Below, one piece after another: positions 8,488 through 18,138 of a stretch of 64,000 nucleotides of DNA. The stretch's first letter is position 1. Each line of letters opens with the position of its first letter. The notes beneath the pieces are model-generated. The model worked only from the letters and a program-made list of their open reading frames with translations. It did not search any database and was not told the origin of the DNA. Location of the stretch: contig NZ_JARGCS010000047.1 of the NCBI RefSeq assembly GCF_029193575.1, positions 124,001 to 188,000 on the forward strand. The letters are read 5' to 3'. The position numbers and the translations under genes were made by a program. This stretch comes from Pseudomonas entomophila (GTDB lineage Bacteria > Pseudomonadota > Gammaproteobacteria > Pseudomonadales > Pseudomonadaceae).

Positions 8488-8507
8488 CCGGCGACCAACT
8501 GTCGCCC

Positions 8508-9449
8508 TTATTTTTCGGGGCCTTGACTGACTTTCAGGTCAACTGCGCCGGCCATCGCGCCACCTTCCAGCTTGCGCCACAGCAAACGCACGTTGGCCTT
8601 GCGCACCAGGGCGCAGCGGTACAGGCGGATTTCCAGCGGCACGTGCCACTGGCCGCCACCGCAGATCACCAGCTCACCGCGCTCCAGCTCGCCGCGCATC
8701 GACAGCCGTGGCACCCAGGCGATGCCCATGCCTTCCAGGGCCATGCTCTTGAGACTGTCGGCCATGGCGGTTTCATACACCGTGGTATAGCGCAGGTTGC
8801 GCTGGCGCAGCAGCAGGTTGACCGAACGACCGAGGAAGGCCCCGGCGCTGTAGGCCAGCAGCGGCACGCTGCCCTCGCCTTCGAGGTCGAACAGCGGCTT
8901 GCCGTCGGCACCCACCGCGCACACCGGCAGCATCTCGGTGGTGCCCATGTGCAGGGACGGGAAGATCTCGGCATCCATCTGCAAGGCGGCGTCCGGGTCG
9001 TAGAACGCCAGCATCAGGTCGCAGCCGCCCTCACGCAGGGCATGCACGGCATCCCCGACGTTGGTGGCCACCAGGCGGGTGGCGATGTTCAGGCCGTCGT
9101 TGCGCAGTTGCGCCACCCAACGGGGGAAGAAGCCCGAGGCCAGCGAATGCGCGGCGGCGACCTGGATCACCTCGCCCTGCCCGCCTTCAAGGTGATGCAA
9201 ATGGCGGAGAACTTCGCTCAACTGGTCGACAACGGTACGCGCAGTGACGAGAAACAGCTGCCCCGCCTCGGTCAATTCGATCGGGGTGCGGGAACGGTTG
9301 ACCAAGGTCAGCCCCAGGGCGGCCTCCAGGCTGCGAATGCGGCGGCTGAACGCCGGCTGGGTCACGAAACGCCGCTCCGCCGCCTGGGAAAAACTGCGCG
9401 TGGCGGCCAGGGCGCTGAAATCTTCCAGCCATTTGCTTTCAAGGTTCAT
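8508..9449 (-). CDS. LysR-family regulator resembling HypT (YjiE)
   Basis: Transcription factor of 313 residues. The N-terminal winged helix (LESKWLEDFSALAATRSFSQ, then QPAFSRRIRSLEAALG) and the PBP-like effector domain beginning near AAAHSLASGFFPRWV are very like the E. coli hypochlorite sensor HypT, which also has xESKWLxDF and AAHSLSLG. ATG 9449 is chosen; a frame extension to 9497 lacks family similarity. It is divergent from aspA (180-base gap) and so may control it, though HypT proteins mainly regulate oxidant-response genes. Effector and targets are inferred, not shown. Confidence 0.85.
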   Translation of the reverse strand: MNLESKWLEDFSALAATRSFSQAAERRFVTQPAFSRRIRSLEAALGLTLVNRSRTPIELTEAGQLFLVTARTVVDQLSEVLRHLHHLEGGQGEVIQVAAAHSLASGFFPRWVAQLRNDGLNIATRLVATNVGDAVHALREGGCDLMLAFYDPDAALQMDAEIFPSLHMGTTEMLPVCAVGADGKPLFDLEGEGSVPLLAYSAGAFLGRSVNLLLRQRNLRYTTVYETAMADSLKSMALEGMGIAWVPRLSMRGELERGELVICGGGQWHVPLEIRLYRCALVRKANVRLLWRKLEGGAMAGAVDLKVSQGPEK

Positions 9450-9629
9450 GCACTGCTCCGAAGGCGCGCACCAAAATGGAACACGCTCGATTGTCAATCG
9501 GCGTCACATCAATCCGTATGCCGTTTGTGCATAGGTTAGCGTGCAACAGCATTGGCCGCAAAATCCGCCGAGACCTAGGATTGGCGGCATTCCGGCAGGT
9601 GCCGGGTTTAAATCGAGATGATATCCGTC

Positions 9630-11054
9630 ATGTCCTCCGCTGCATCGTTCCGCGTCGAAAAAGACCTGCTTGGTACCCTTGAAGTCCCTGCCGATGCCTA
9701 CTACGGCATCCAGACCCTGCGCGCTGCCAACAACTTCCATCTCTCCGGTGTTCCGCTGTCGCACTACCCGAAGCTGGTCGTGGCCCTGGCCATGGTCAAG
9801 CAGGCCGCTGCCGACGCCAACCGTGAGCTGGGCCATCTGAGCGATGCCAAGCATGCCGCCATCAGCGAGGCCTGCGCCCGCCTGATCCGTGGTGACTTCC
9901 ACGAGCAGTTCGTGGTGGACATGATCCAGGGCGGCGCTGGCACCTCGACCAACATGAACGCCAACGAGGTCATCGCCAACGTTGCGCTGGAGATCATGGG
10001 TCACCAGAAGGGTGAATATAAGTACCTGCACCCGAACAACGATGTGAACATGGCGCAGTCGACCAACGACGCCTACCCGACCGCCATTCGCCTGGGCCTG
10101 CTGCTGGGCCACGATGCCCTGCTGAGCAGCCTCGACAGCCTGATCCAGGCCTTCGCCGCCAAGGGCCAGGAGTTCGACCACGTACTGAAGATGGGCCGTA
10201 CCCAGTTGCAGGACGCCGTGCCGATGACCCTGGGCCAGGAATTCCGCGCCTTCGCCACCACCATGACCGAAGACCTGCAGCGCCTGCGCTCGCTGGCCCC
10301 GGAACTGCTGACCGAAATCAACCTGGGCGGCACCGCCATCGGCACCGGCATCAACGCCGACCCGGGCTACCAGGCCCTGGCCGTGCAGCGCCTGGCAGCC
10401 ATCAGCGGCCAGCCGCTGGTACCGGCCGCCGACCTGATCGAAGCCACCTCCGACATGGGCGCCTTCGTGCTGTTCTCCGGCATGCTCAAGCGCACCGCGG
10501 TCAAGCTGTCGAAGATCTGCAACGACCTGCGCCTGCTGTCCAGCGGCCCGCGCACCGGCATCAACGAGATCAACCTGCCGGCACGCCAGCCGGGCAGCTC
10601 GATCATGCCAGGCAAGGTCAACCCGGTGATCCCGGAGGCCGTCAACCAAGTCGCCTTCGCCATCATGGGCAACGACCTGGCACTGACCGTCGCCGCCGAA
10701 GGTGGCCAGCTGCAGCTGAACGTGATGGAGCCGCTGATCGCCTACAAGATCTTCGACTCGATCCGCCTGCTGCAACGCGCCATGGACATGCTGCGCGAGC
10801 ACTGCATCGTCGGCATCACCGCCAACGAACAGCGCTGCCGTGAACTGGTCGAGCACTCGATCGGCCTGGTCACCGCCCTGAACCCGTACATCGGCTACGA
10901 AAACGCCACCCGTATCGCCCGCGTCGCCCTGGAAACCGGCCGCGGCGTGCTGGAACTGGTGCGCGAGGAACAGCTGCTGGACGAAGCGATGCTCAACGAC
11001 ATCCTGCGTCCGGAAAACATGATCGCTCCCCGTCTGGTTCCGCTGAAGGCGTAA
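9630..11054 (+). CDS. aspA: Aspartate ammonia-lyase
   Basis: Cytoplasmic enzyme converting L-aspartate to fumarate and ammonia. The 474-residue protein shows the aspartase/fumarase fold: TSTNMNANEVIAN, HPNNDVNMAQSTND, GRTQLQDAVPMTLGQEF, GGTAIGTGIN and the superfamily signature GSSIMPGKVNPVIPE. The ATG at 9630 (MSSAASFRVEKD) is preferred over the in-frame ATG at 9618, whose GAG would be too close. A strong terminator follows. Aspartase is separated from fumarase C by overall similarity and length; I am fairly sure. Confidence 0.93.
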   Translation: MSSAASFRVEKDLLGTLEVPADAYYGIQTLRAANNFHLSGVPLSHYPKLVVALAMVKQAAADANRELGHLSDAKHAAISEACARLIRGDFHEQFVVDMIQGGAGTSTNMNANEVIANVALEIMGHQKGEYKYLHPNNDVNMAQSTNDAYPTAIRLGLLLGHDALLSSLDSLIQAFAAKGQEFDHVLKMGRTQLQDAVPMTLGQEFRAFATTMTEDLQRLRSLAPELLTEINLGGTAIGTGINADPGYQALAVQRLAAISGQPLVPAADLIEATSDMGAFVLFSGMLKRTAVKLSKICNDLRLLSSGPRTGINEINLPARQPGSSIMPGKVNPVIPEAVNQVAFAIMGNDLALTVAAEGGQLQLNVMEPLIAYKIFDSIRLLQRAMDMLREHCIVGITANEQRCRELVEHSIGLVTALNPYIGYENATRIARVALETGRGVLELVREEQLLDEAMLNDILRPENMIAPRLVPLKA

Positions 11055-11110
11055 CCCGACCGCTGTAGACGTCTCACCAGGTCGAGGGACTAGACACCTC
11101 TCAACCTTTC

Positions 11111-11145
11111 AAGGGCCCGAGCGCACGCTCCGGGCCCTTTTTTTA
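11111..11145 (+). terminator. Rho-independent terminator after aspA
   Basis: AAGGGCCCG pairs with CGGGCCCTT across an AGCG-CA-CGCT inner stem and is followed by TTTTTTT. It sits 57 bases after the aspA stop. Confidence 0.9.
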
Positions 11146-11228
11146 TGTCTGCCCCCACGTTGGCGAGGTTGCGCCAGACGGCACACAACTTGCTCCATAA
11201 TGCCCCTCAGCCCAACGGGATGCCGAGC

Positions 11229-12221
11229 ATGCTGCACAGCCACCTGACCACCCTCAATGCCGTCTCGCTGATCCTCAACGTGTTCCAGGAGGAGGGCTGC
11301 GCGGCGTCCGCCTTGTTGGCCGGCAGCGGCATAGGCCCGGCCGACCTGGGCCTGCCGGACGCGCGCATCACCACCCAGCAAGAGCTGCAGGTGTGCGCCA
11401 ACGCCGTGGCCCGCCGCGAGGAGATCGGCCTGGAGCTGGGGCGGCGCATGCATGTGTCGTGCTACGGCATGCTCGGTTACGCCCTGCTCTCCAGTGCCAC
11501 TTTGGGTGACGCCCTGCGCCTGGCGCTGCGCTATCCGGCACTGCTGGGAACAATCTTCCAACTGCGCCTGGTCGACGATGGCCAGCGCGTCTGGCTCAGC
11601 GCCAGCGACTACCGCGAAAGCCCGGCACTGGCCGCGTTCAATGCCGAATTCTGCCTGGTGTCGCTGAAAGTCATCTGCGACGACCTGCTCGGCCGCCCGC
11701 TGCCGCTGCTCGGCGCGCGCTTCGAACATGCACGCCCTGGCTACCACCCGCTCTACGCCGGTGCATTCGTGTGCCCGCTGGAGTTCGGTGCCAGCGACAA
11801 CGCCTTCGCCTTCGAACGCCGCTGGCTGGACATGCCGCTGCCGCTGGCCGACCCGATCACCCACAAGGCCATGAGCGAGCGCTGCCGCCTGCTGAACCTG
11901 GAATTCACCGGACGCCAGGCCTGGCTGGGGCGGATTCGCCAACTGCTGCTCCAGCAACTGGATGCCGCGCCCGGCCTGGAGGGGCTGGCGCGCCAGATGA
12001 ACTGCTCGTCGCGCACCCTGCGCCGCCACCTGCAGGCGATGGGCAGCAGTTATCAACAGCTGCTCGACGAACTGCGCTTCGAACGTGCCAAGCAGTTGCT
12101 GGCCGAGGACCAGATGCCGATCTACCGTATCGCCGAGCGTCTGGGGTTCAGCGAGACGGCGAGTTTCCGGCATGCGTTCCAGCGCTGGAGTGGCGTCGCT
12201 CCCAGCCATTATCGGGGGTAG
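11229..12221 (+). CDS. AraC-family regulator (OruR/ArgR-like domain layout)
   Basis: Transcription factor of about 330 residues with an N-terminal arabinose-binding-like domain (ALLAGSGIGPADLG, LEFGASDNAFAFERRWLDM) and a C-terminal pair of helix-turn-helices (GLARQMNCSSRTLRRHLQAM; IYRIAERLGFSETASFRHAF). The second helix-turn-helix ends in the AraC hallmark WSGVAPSHYR. ATG 11229 has GGGA upstream; 11220 and 11145 are in-frame alternatives. It lies directly before the acetylpolyamine operon on the same strand and probably activates it, by analogy with OruR-type regulators of amine catabolism. Confidence 0.85.
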   Translation: MLHSHLTTLNAVSLILNVFQEEGCAASALLAGSGIGPADLGLPDARITTQQELQVCANAVARREEIGLELGRRMHVSCYGMLGYALLSSATLGDALRLALRYPALLGTIFQLRLVDDGQRVWLSASDYRESPALAAFNAEFCLVSLKVICDDLLGRPLPLLGARFEHARPGYHPLYAGAFVCPLEFGASDNAFAFERRWLDMPLPLADPITHKAMSERCRLLNLEFTGRQAWLGRIRQLLLQQLDAAPGLEGLARQMNCSSRTLRRHLQAMGSSYQQLLDELRFERAKQLLAEDQMPIYRIAERLGFSETASFRHAFQRWSGVAPSHYRG

Positions 12222-12286
12222 TCGGTGCAGAACCTGAGCGGGCTCGTCCCGCGATAGCGCCCGCACAGACTACCCACAACCGCCCG

Positions 12287-12316
12287 TTGGCCACATCGAT
12301 CCCCTTTTGGCCGTTT
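12287..12316 (+). promoter_or_regulatory. TTGGCC direct repeats, candidate AraC operator
   Basis: TTGGCC occurs at 12287 and 12307, exactly 20 bases (two helical turns) apart, in the promoter region of the acetylpolyamine operon. Further GGCCA motifs lie at 12336 and 12354. AraC-type activators commonly bind such direct repeats; assignment to the neighbour is inference. Confidence 0.4.
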
Positions 12317-12383
12317 CCGTCGTTCTCCCCCACTGGGCCACCTCCCACAATGAGGCCACGCCAGTAACCCCGGAGAACAAAAA

Positions 12384-13424
<1,041 letters not shown>

Positions 13425-13426
13425 TC

Positions 13427-14530
13427 ATGGTCCGTCTCAAGCGTCTGCTCGCTCCGCTCGTCGCCGCCAGCCTGTTCGCCGGGGCCCTTTCGGCCCAGGC
13501 CGAGCCGCGCACGCTGCGGGTATACAACTGGTTCGACTACATCACCCCGCAAACCCTGACCGACTTCCAGAAGGACGGCCAGGTCAAGCTGATCTACGAC
13601 ATCTTCGACACCAACGAGGCGCTCGAGGCCAAGCTGCTCACCGGCAACTCCGGCTACGACGTGGTGGTGCCGTCCAACGTGTTCCTGGCCAAGCAGATCG
13701 AGGCTGGGGTGTTCCAGCCGCTGGACCGCGCCAAGCTGCCGAACTGGCAGCACTTGGACCCGGCCCTGATGAAGCTGATCGAGGCCAACGACCCGGGCAA
13801 CCAGTTCGCCGTGCCCTACATGTATGGCACCGTGCTGATCGGCTTCAACCCGGACAAGGTCAAGGCAGTGCTCGGCACCGACGCCCCGGTGGACAGCTGG
13901 GACCTGATCTTCAAGGAAGAGAACATCGCCAAGCTCAAGCAGTGCGGCGTGGCCCTGCTCGACTCGCCGTCGGAGGTGCTGCCGCTGGCCCTGAAGTACC
14001 TGGGCCTGGACCCCAACAGCAACCAGCCCGAGGACTACAAGAAGGCCCAAGCGCTGCTGCTGAAGATCCGCCCGCACATCACCTACTTCCACTCCTCCAA
14101 GTACATGGCCGACATCGCCAACGGCGACATCTGCGTGGCGGTGGGCTATTCGGGCAGCTTCTCGCAGGCCGCCAACCGTGCCCGCGAGGCGAAGAACGGC
14201 GTGGTGGTGGACATGCGCCTGCCCAAGGAAGGCGCGCCGATCTGGTTCGACATGCTGGCGATTCCGAAAGGCGCGGCGAACCCGCAAGACGCCCATACGT
14301 TCATCAACTACCTGCTGCGCCCTGAGGTGATTGCGCCGATCAGTGATTTCGTCGGCTACCCGAACCCCAACAAGGATGCGACCGACAAGGTCAACCCGGA
14401 AATCCGCAACAACCCGAACCTGTACCCCACGGCGGAGGCGATGAAGACGCTGTATACGCTCAAGCCGTTGTCGCGTGACGGTGAGAGGGCGCGGACCCGG
14501 GCCTGGACACGGATCAAATCCGGGACCTGA
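13427..14530 (+). CDS. Polyamine ABC transporter substrate-binding protein (PotF/SpuD-like)
   Basis: Periplasmic receptor of 367 residues with signal peptide MVRLKRLLAPLVAASLFAGA and PotF-type sequence: LRVYNWFDYITPQTL, YDVVVPSNVFLAKQIEAGVFQ, YMYGTVLIGFN and a C-terminal NYLLRPEVIAPISDFVGYPN. ATG 13427 lies just after the deacetylase stop with AGGAG upstream. The longer open frame back to 12458 is overprint of the deacetylase gene. No permease or ATPase is linked here, so it must feed a transporter encoded elsewhere. Ligand identity (putrescine, spermidine or an acetylated amine) is unknown. Confidence 0.92.
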   Translation: MVRLKRLLAPLVAASLFAGALSAQAEPRTLRVYNWFDYITPQTLTDFQKDGQVKLIYDIFDTNEALEAKLLTGNSGYDVVVPSNVFLAKQIEAGVFQPLDRAKLPNWQHLDPALMKLIEANDPGNQFAVPYMYGTVLIGFNPDKVKAVLGTDAPVDSWDLIFKEENIAKLKQCGVALLDSPSEVLPLALKYLGLDPNSNQPEDYKKAQALLLKIRPHITYFHSSKYMADIANGDICVAVGYSGSFSQAANRAREAKNGVVVDMRLPKEGAPIWFDMLAIPKGAANPQDAHTFINYLLRPEVIAPISDFVGYPNPNKDATDKVNPEIRNNPNLYPTAEAMKTLYTLKPLSRDGERARTRAWTRIKSGT

Positions 14531-14534
14531 GCCG

Positions 14535-14608
14535 CCCCCATCGCGGGGCAAGCCCCCCACAGGAATCACACCATCCCTGTAGGAACGGGCTCGCCCCGCA
14601 ATGGGGTC
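14535..14608. repeat. Pair of REP elements, inverted
   Basis: CCCCATCGCGGGGCAAG and GGGCTCGCCCCGCAATGGGG face each other between the convergent polyamine-binding and MocR genes, with TGTAGGAACGGG between them. This is a small BIME-like cluster. Confidence 0.65.
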
Positions 14609-14623
14609 GCACAGCGGCCCCCG

Positions 14624-16150
14624 CTATCGCCAGGCCCTGCGCAAGCGCATCAACGCCTCGGCGATTTCCCCCTCCGGCACCGCCGCGAATCCCAGTACCA
14701 ACCCTGCGCGCTTATCCACAGGCTCTTCGCTGTCCTCCAGCCAATACCGGCTCAGTGGCTGTACCTCCACACCGACCGCCTCGGCCAACGCCACCAGCGC
14801 CTGCTCGCGCGCGAAGTTATCCACAGCCACCTTGACGTGCAGCCCCGCCGCCACCTCCGGCATCGCCCCCAACCCCGGCACATCCGTCGGCCAGCCGGCC
14901 TTGAGCACATTGCGCCGCGCCAACGCCGCCCGGCGCATGCGGCGGATATGCCGCTGGAAATGCCCCTGGGCCATGAACTGCGCCATCACGCACTGGCTGC
15001 CAACCTCCGAGTGCCGCACCGCCAGTGCCCGCCCTTGACTGAAGGCCTGCACCAGCCGCTGCGGCAACACCAGGTAACCTAGACGCAACGCGGGAAAGGC
15101 GACTTTGCCGAAGGTGCCCACGTAGATCACCCGGCCCTGCCGGTCCAGCGCCGCCAGAGGGGCCAATGGCGCGCCGCTGTAGCGGTATTCGCCGTCGTAG
15201 TCATCCTCGATCACCCAGCCGTCCTGGCGCTCGGCCCAGGCCAGCAACGCCAGGCGCCGGGCCAGGCTCATGGTGACGCCGGTGGGGTACTGGTGCGCCG
15301 GGGTCACGTAGGCCAGCCGGCAGTCGCGCAGGCGCGCCAGGCGCTCGCAGTCCAGCCCCTCGTCATCCACCGGCACGCCCCGCACCTTCGCCCCGGCCAA
15401 GGCGAAGGCATGCCCGGCCGCGCGATACCCCGGGTTTTCCACAGCCACCTCCTCGCCGGGTTGCAGCAGCAACTGTGCACAAAGGCTGATGGCCTGCTGT
15501 GCACCACTGGTGATCACAATTTGCTCAGCCGTGCAGGAGAGGCCGCGCGAACGGCGCATGTAGGTCGCGATCAATTCACGCAGCAGGGGTTCGCCCGCAG
15601 GGTCACCATAGCCGAGCAGCGCAGGGTCGGGGTCGCGCCAGAAACCCGCTTGCAGCTTGGCCCAGACGTCGAACGGGAACAGGTCGAACGCCGGAATGCC
15701 GACGCGAAACGCCCTCGGCGCGCCTGTCGGCGGCGCGGCAAGATGGTGATTTTTCAGGCGGTCCAACGCCCCTGTGGAGCGGCTCGAACTGGACAAATCC
15801 TCAGTATCATTCGCTGAAAATGTGGATAAACCTGTTGATAACCCCAGGGATAACCTTGTGGGTAACTGTGTGGATAGTTTCGGCAGCTGACTGACGTAGG
15901 TGCCATCGCCCACCCGGCTTTCGATATAGCCTTCGGCATACAACTGGTCGTAGGCGCGCACCACGCTGTTGCGCGACAGCGCCAGCACCGTCGCCAGGTC
16001 GCGGGTGGCAGGCAGGCGCGTGCCGCTGCCCAGACGGCCATCCAGCACCCGCGCGCGCAGGGCCTGGTACAACTGCTGGCTGAGGCCACGGCGGCGGTCG
16101 AGCACAATGCCGGCGGGGTCGAAAGGCAATGCGAAGGGGGGCTCGCTCAT
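14624..16150 (-). CDS. MocR/PdxR-type GntR regulator with aminotransferase-like domain
   Basis: A 508-residue regulator. Residues 20-90 form a GntR winged helix (QLYQALRARVLDGRLGSGTRLPATRDLATVLALSRNSVVRAYDQL). From about 150 it has a fold-type I aminotransferase domain, with the PLP-binding lysine in VGTFGKVAFPALRLGYLVLP. The linker (residues 88-115) is a low-complexity repeat of LS(T/L) units encoded by TTATCCACA-like DNA. It is divergent from the PaiB-GNAT operon (90-base gap) and likely controls it. Effector is probably PLP or a PLP-amine adduct by family knowledge. Confidence 0.88.
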   Translation of the reverse strand: MSEPPFALPFDPAGIVLDRRRGLSQQLYQALRARVLDGRLGSGTRLPATRDLATVLALSRNSVVRAYDQLYAEGYIESRVGDGTYVSQLPKLSTQLPTRLSLGLSTGLSTFSANDTEDLSSSSRSTGALDRLKNHHLAAPPTGAPRAFRVGIPAFDLFPFDVWAKLQAGFWRDPDPALLGYGDPAGEPLLRELIATYMRRSRGLSCTAEQIVITSGAQQAISLCAQLLLQPGEEVAVENPGYRAAGHAFALAGAKVRGVPVDDEGLDCERLARLRDCRLAYVTPAHQYPTGVTMSLARRLALLAWAERQDGWVIEDDYDGEYRYSGAPLAPLAALDRQGRVIYVGTFGKVAFPALRLGYLVLPQRLVQAFSQGRALAVRHSEVGSQCVMAQFMAQGHFQRHIRRMRRAALARRNVLKAGWPTDVPGLGAMPEVAAGLHVKVAVDNFAREQALVALAEAVGVEVQPLSRYWLEDSEEPVDKRAGLVLGFAAVPEGEIAEALMRLRRAWR

Positions 16151-16203
16151 GGTATTGGACCTATCAAATCAGTCGGTAATGGCTCTTACACTAGACCAAT
16201 ACC
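16151..16203. promoter_or_regulatory. Inverted repeat in the MocR-PaiB divergent promoter
   Basis: GGTATTGG at 16151-16158 faces CCAATACC at 16196-16203, bracketing the divergent promoter region. MocR proteins typically bind repeated short motifs in such gaps, so this is a reasonable operator candidate. Confidence 0.4.
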
Positions 16204-16240
16204 CTGCCTAGGATGGTGCCAATCGACAAGGGACAGCACC

Positions 16241-16870
16241 ATGTACAACGCCAAGCCCCACCAGGAACACGACCTCGAACACCTGCACCGGCAGATGCAC
16301 GACACCCGCCTCGCCCTGCTGGTCAGCCACGGCGCCCAGGGCCTGCTGGCGACCCACCTGCCGGTGCTGCTGGCGCCCGAGGAAGGCGAGTTCGGCACGC
16401 TCTACGCCCACCTGGCGCGGGCCAATCGCCAGTGGCAGGACCTGGCGCAAGGCGGCGAGGCGCTGCTGGTGTTCCCCGGTGCCGATGCCTATGTCAGCCC
16501 CAGCTTTTATCCGAGCAAGACAGAAAACCCCAAGGTAGTGCCCACCTGGAACTACCTCTCGGTGCACGCCTACGGCGCGGTGGAGGTGATCCACGACGCC
16601 CCGCGCCTGCTGGAGATCGTCAGCCGCCTCAGCGACCGCCACGAGCAGGGCCGCGCCGAACCGTGGCAGGTCAGCGACGCACCCTCCGACTACATTGACG
16701 GCATGCTCCGCGCCATCGTCGGCATACGCCTGCCCATCGGCCGCCTCCAGGGCGCGCGCAAGCTCAGCCAGAACCGCTCGGCCGAGGACATCGCCGGCGT
16801 GCGCGAAGGGTTGGGCGCCAGCAGCGACCCCCGGGACAACCAACTCGCGGCGCAGATGCGCCACCTCTGA
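16241..16870 (+). CDS. PaiB-like FMN-binding protein
   Basis: A 209-residue split-barrel flavin-binding protein of the PaiB family. Motifs include MYNAKPHQEHDLEHLHRQM at the N-terminus, LATHLPVLLAP, LYAHLARANRQWQ, and NYLSVHAYGAVEVI, which form the FMN/dimer region, and a C-terminal RKLSQNRSAED. In Bacillus PaiB pairs with the polyamine N-acetyltransferase PaiA. Here it is followed 11 bases later by a GNAT acetyltransferase gene, the same pairing. A role in polyamine or amine acetylation is inference. Confidence 0.88.
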   Translation: MYNAKPHQEHDLEHLHRQMHDTRLALLVSHGAQGLLATHLPVLLAPEEGEFGTLYAHLARANRQWQDLAQGGEALLVFPGADAYVSPSFYPSKTENPKVVPTWNYLSVHAYGAVEVIHDAPRLLEIVSRLSDRHEQGRAEPWQVSDAPSDYIDGMLRAIVGIRLPIGRLQGARKLSQNRSAEDIAGVREGLGASSDPRDNQLAAQMRHL

Positions 16871-16881
16871 AGGAAAGCACC

Positions 16882-17328
16882 ATGCCGAGTGTCACGATCC
16901 GCCCGGTCAGCGCCAACGACCACGCCGCCTGGCAGCCCCTATGGCAGGCCTACCTGCGCTTCTACCAGACCACCCTGGCCGACGAGGTCAGCCAGACCGC
17001 CTGGCAGCGCATCATCGAGCCCAGCGAACCGACCAACGCGGCGCTGGCCTGGGTCGATGGCAAGGCGGTGGGCATGGTCAACTGGATCTACCACCGTTCC
17101 AACTGGAGCATCGAGAACGCCTGCTACCTGCAAGACCTGTACGTGGAGGGCGAACAGCGCGGCCTGGGCATCGGTCGCCAACTGATCGAACACGTCTACG
17201 CCACGGCCAAGGGGGCGGGCTGCATCAAGGTGCACTGGCTGACCCACGAGACCAACGACACCGCCATCAGCCTGTACGAGCAGGTGGCCGAGCGTCCGGG
17301 GTTCATTCAATTTCGCAAAGCGCTGTAG
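16882..17328 (+). CDS. GNAT N-acetyltransferase
   Basis: A 148-residue acetyl-CoA-dependent acetyltransferase. The core motif A is LQDLYVEGEQRGLGIGRQLIEHV (acetyl-CoA pyrophosphate loop RGLGIG), preceded by AWVDGKAVGMVNWIYH and followed by HWLTHETNDTAISLYEQV. AAGGAAAG gives a good ribosome site. It lies in an operon between PaiB and a second GNAT. Substrate is unknown; a small amine is plausible from context. Confidence 0.88.
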   Translation: MPSVTIRPVSANDHAAWQPLWQAYLRFYQTTLADEVSQTAWQRIIEPSEPTNAALAWVDGKAVGMVNWIYHRSNWSIENACYLQDLYVEGEQRGLGIGRQLIEHVYATAKGAGCIKVHWLTHETNDTAISLYEQVAERPGFIQFRKAL

Positions 17329-17341
17329 GACGAGACAGATC

Positions 17342-18013
17342 ATGACCCAATCGCTGAACTGGCAACCGGCCAAGACCCCTCAGGCGGAACCGCTCGAGGG
17401 CCGATTCATCCGCCTGGAGAAACTCGACCCGGCGCGCCATGGCGACGACCTCTGGGAAGTCCTGCAAGGCCCGGGCTCGGACCCTGTGCTGTGGGACTAC
17501 CTGCCCTATGGCCCGTTCAACGAGCGCGGCGCGTTCGATCGCTGGCTGCAAGGCAATGCCGCCAGCCGCGACCCGCTGTTCTACAGCGTCGTCGACCTGG
17601 CCAGCGGCCAGGTGCAGGGCATCCTCAGCTACATGTCGATCGTGCCCGAGCAGGGCCGCTTCGAGCTTGGCCACATCGCCTTCGGCGCGGCCATGCAGCG
17701 CACCCCCAAGGGCACCGAGGCGGTGTACTTGCTGGGCAAGCTCGGCTTCACGCTGGGCAACCGGCGCCTGGAGTGGAAGTGCAACGACGCCAATGCCCGC
17801 TCCAAGCGGGCGGCGGAGCGGTTCGGTTTCGTCTTCGAGGGGGTGTTCCGCCAGCACATGGTGGTGAAGGACCAGAACCGCGACACGGCCTGGTATTCGA
17901 TCACCGATGGGGAGTGGCCGGCGGTGGCGGCGGGGTTCGAACGCTGGTTGAGCACGGAGAACCAGCGGCCTGAAGGCCAGGTGAAAACCCTGGAAGCGTG
18001 TCGCCAGAGCTGA
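17342..18013 (+). CDS. GNAT N-acetyltransferase, RimJ/RimL-like
   Basis: A 223-residue acetyltransferase of the larger RimJ/RimL type: EGRFIRLEKLDPARH at the N-terminus, SYMSIVPEQGRFELGHI, RTPKGTEAVYLLGKLGF, and RRLEWKCNDANARSKRAAERFGFVFEG, which is the conserved C-terminal half of the fold. Last gene of the paiB operon, 13 bases after the previous gene. Proteins of this subgroup acetylate diverse small molecules or N-termini; no target can be assigned. Confidence 0.86.
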   Translation: MTQSLNWQPAKTPQAEPLEGRFIRLEKLDPARHGDDLWEVLQGPGSDPVLWDYLPYGPFNERGAFDRWLQGNAASRDPLFYSVVDLASGQVQGILSYMSIVPEQGRFELGHIAFGAAMQRTPKGTEAVYLLGKLGFTLGNRRLEWKCNDANARSKRAAERFGFVFEGVFRQHMVVKDQNRDTAWYSITDGEWPAVAAGFERWLSTENQRPEGQVKTLEACRQS

Positions 18014-18079
18014 CGCAATCGCCGGGCAAGCCCGCTCAGGGACGGTGGTCAACCTGTAGATGGGCCCTGAAACCCAACA

Positions 18080-18105
18080 CAAAAAAAGGGGAGCATCCGC
18101 TCCCC
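18080..18105 (-). terminator. Rho-independent terminator of the pyruvate carboxylase operon
   Basis: On the minus strand GGGGAGC pairs with GCTCCCC across a four-base loop and is followed by a run of T, 33 bases after the pycB/oadA stop. Confidence 0.85.
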
Positions 18106-18138
18106 ATGAGGTTAACCGCTTCTAGCCGAGGGCCTCGC

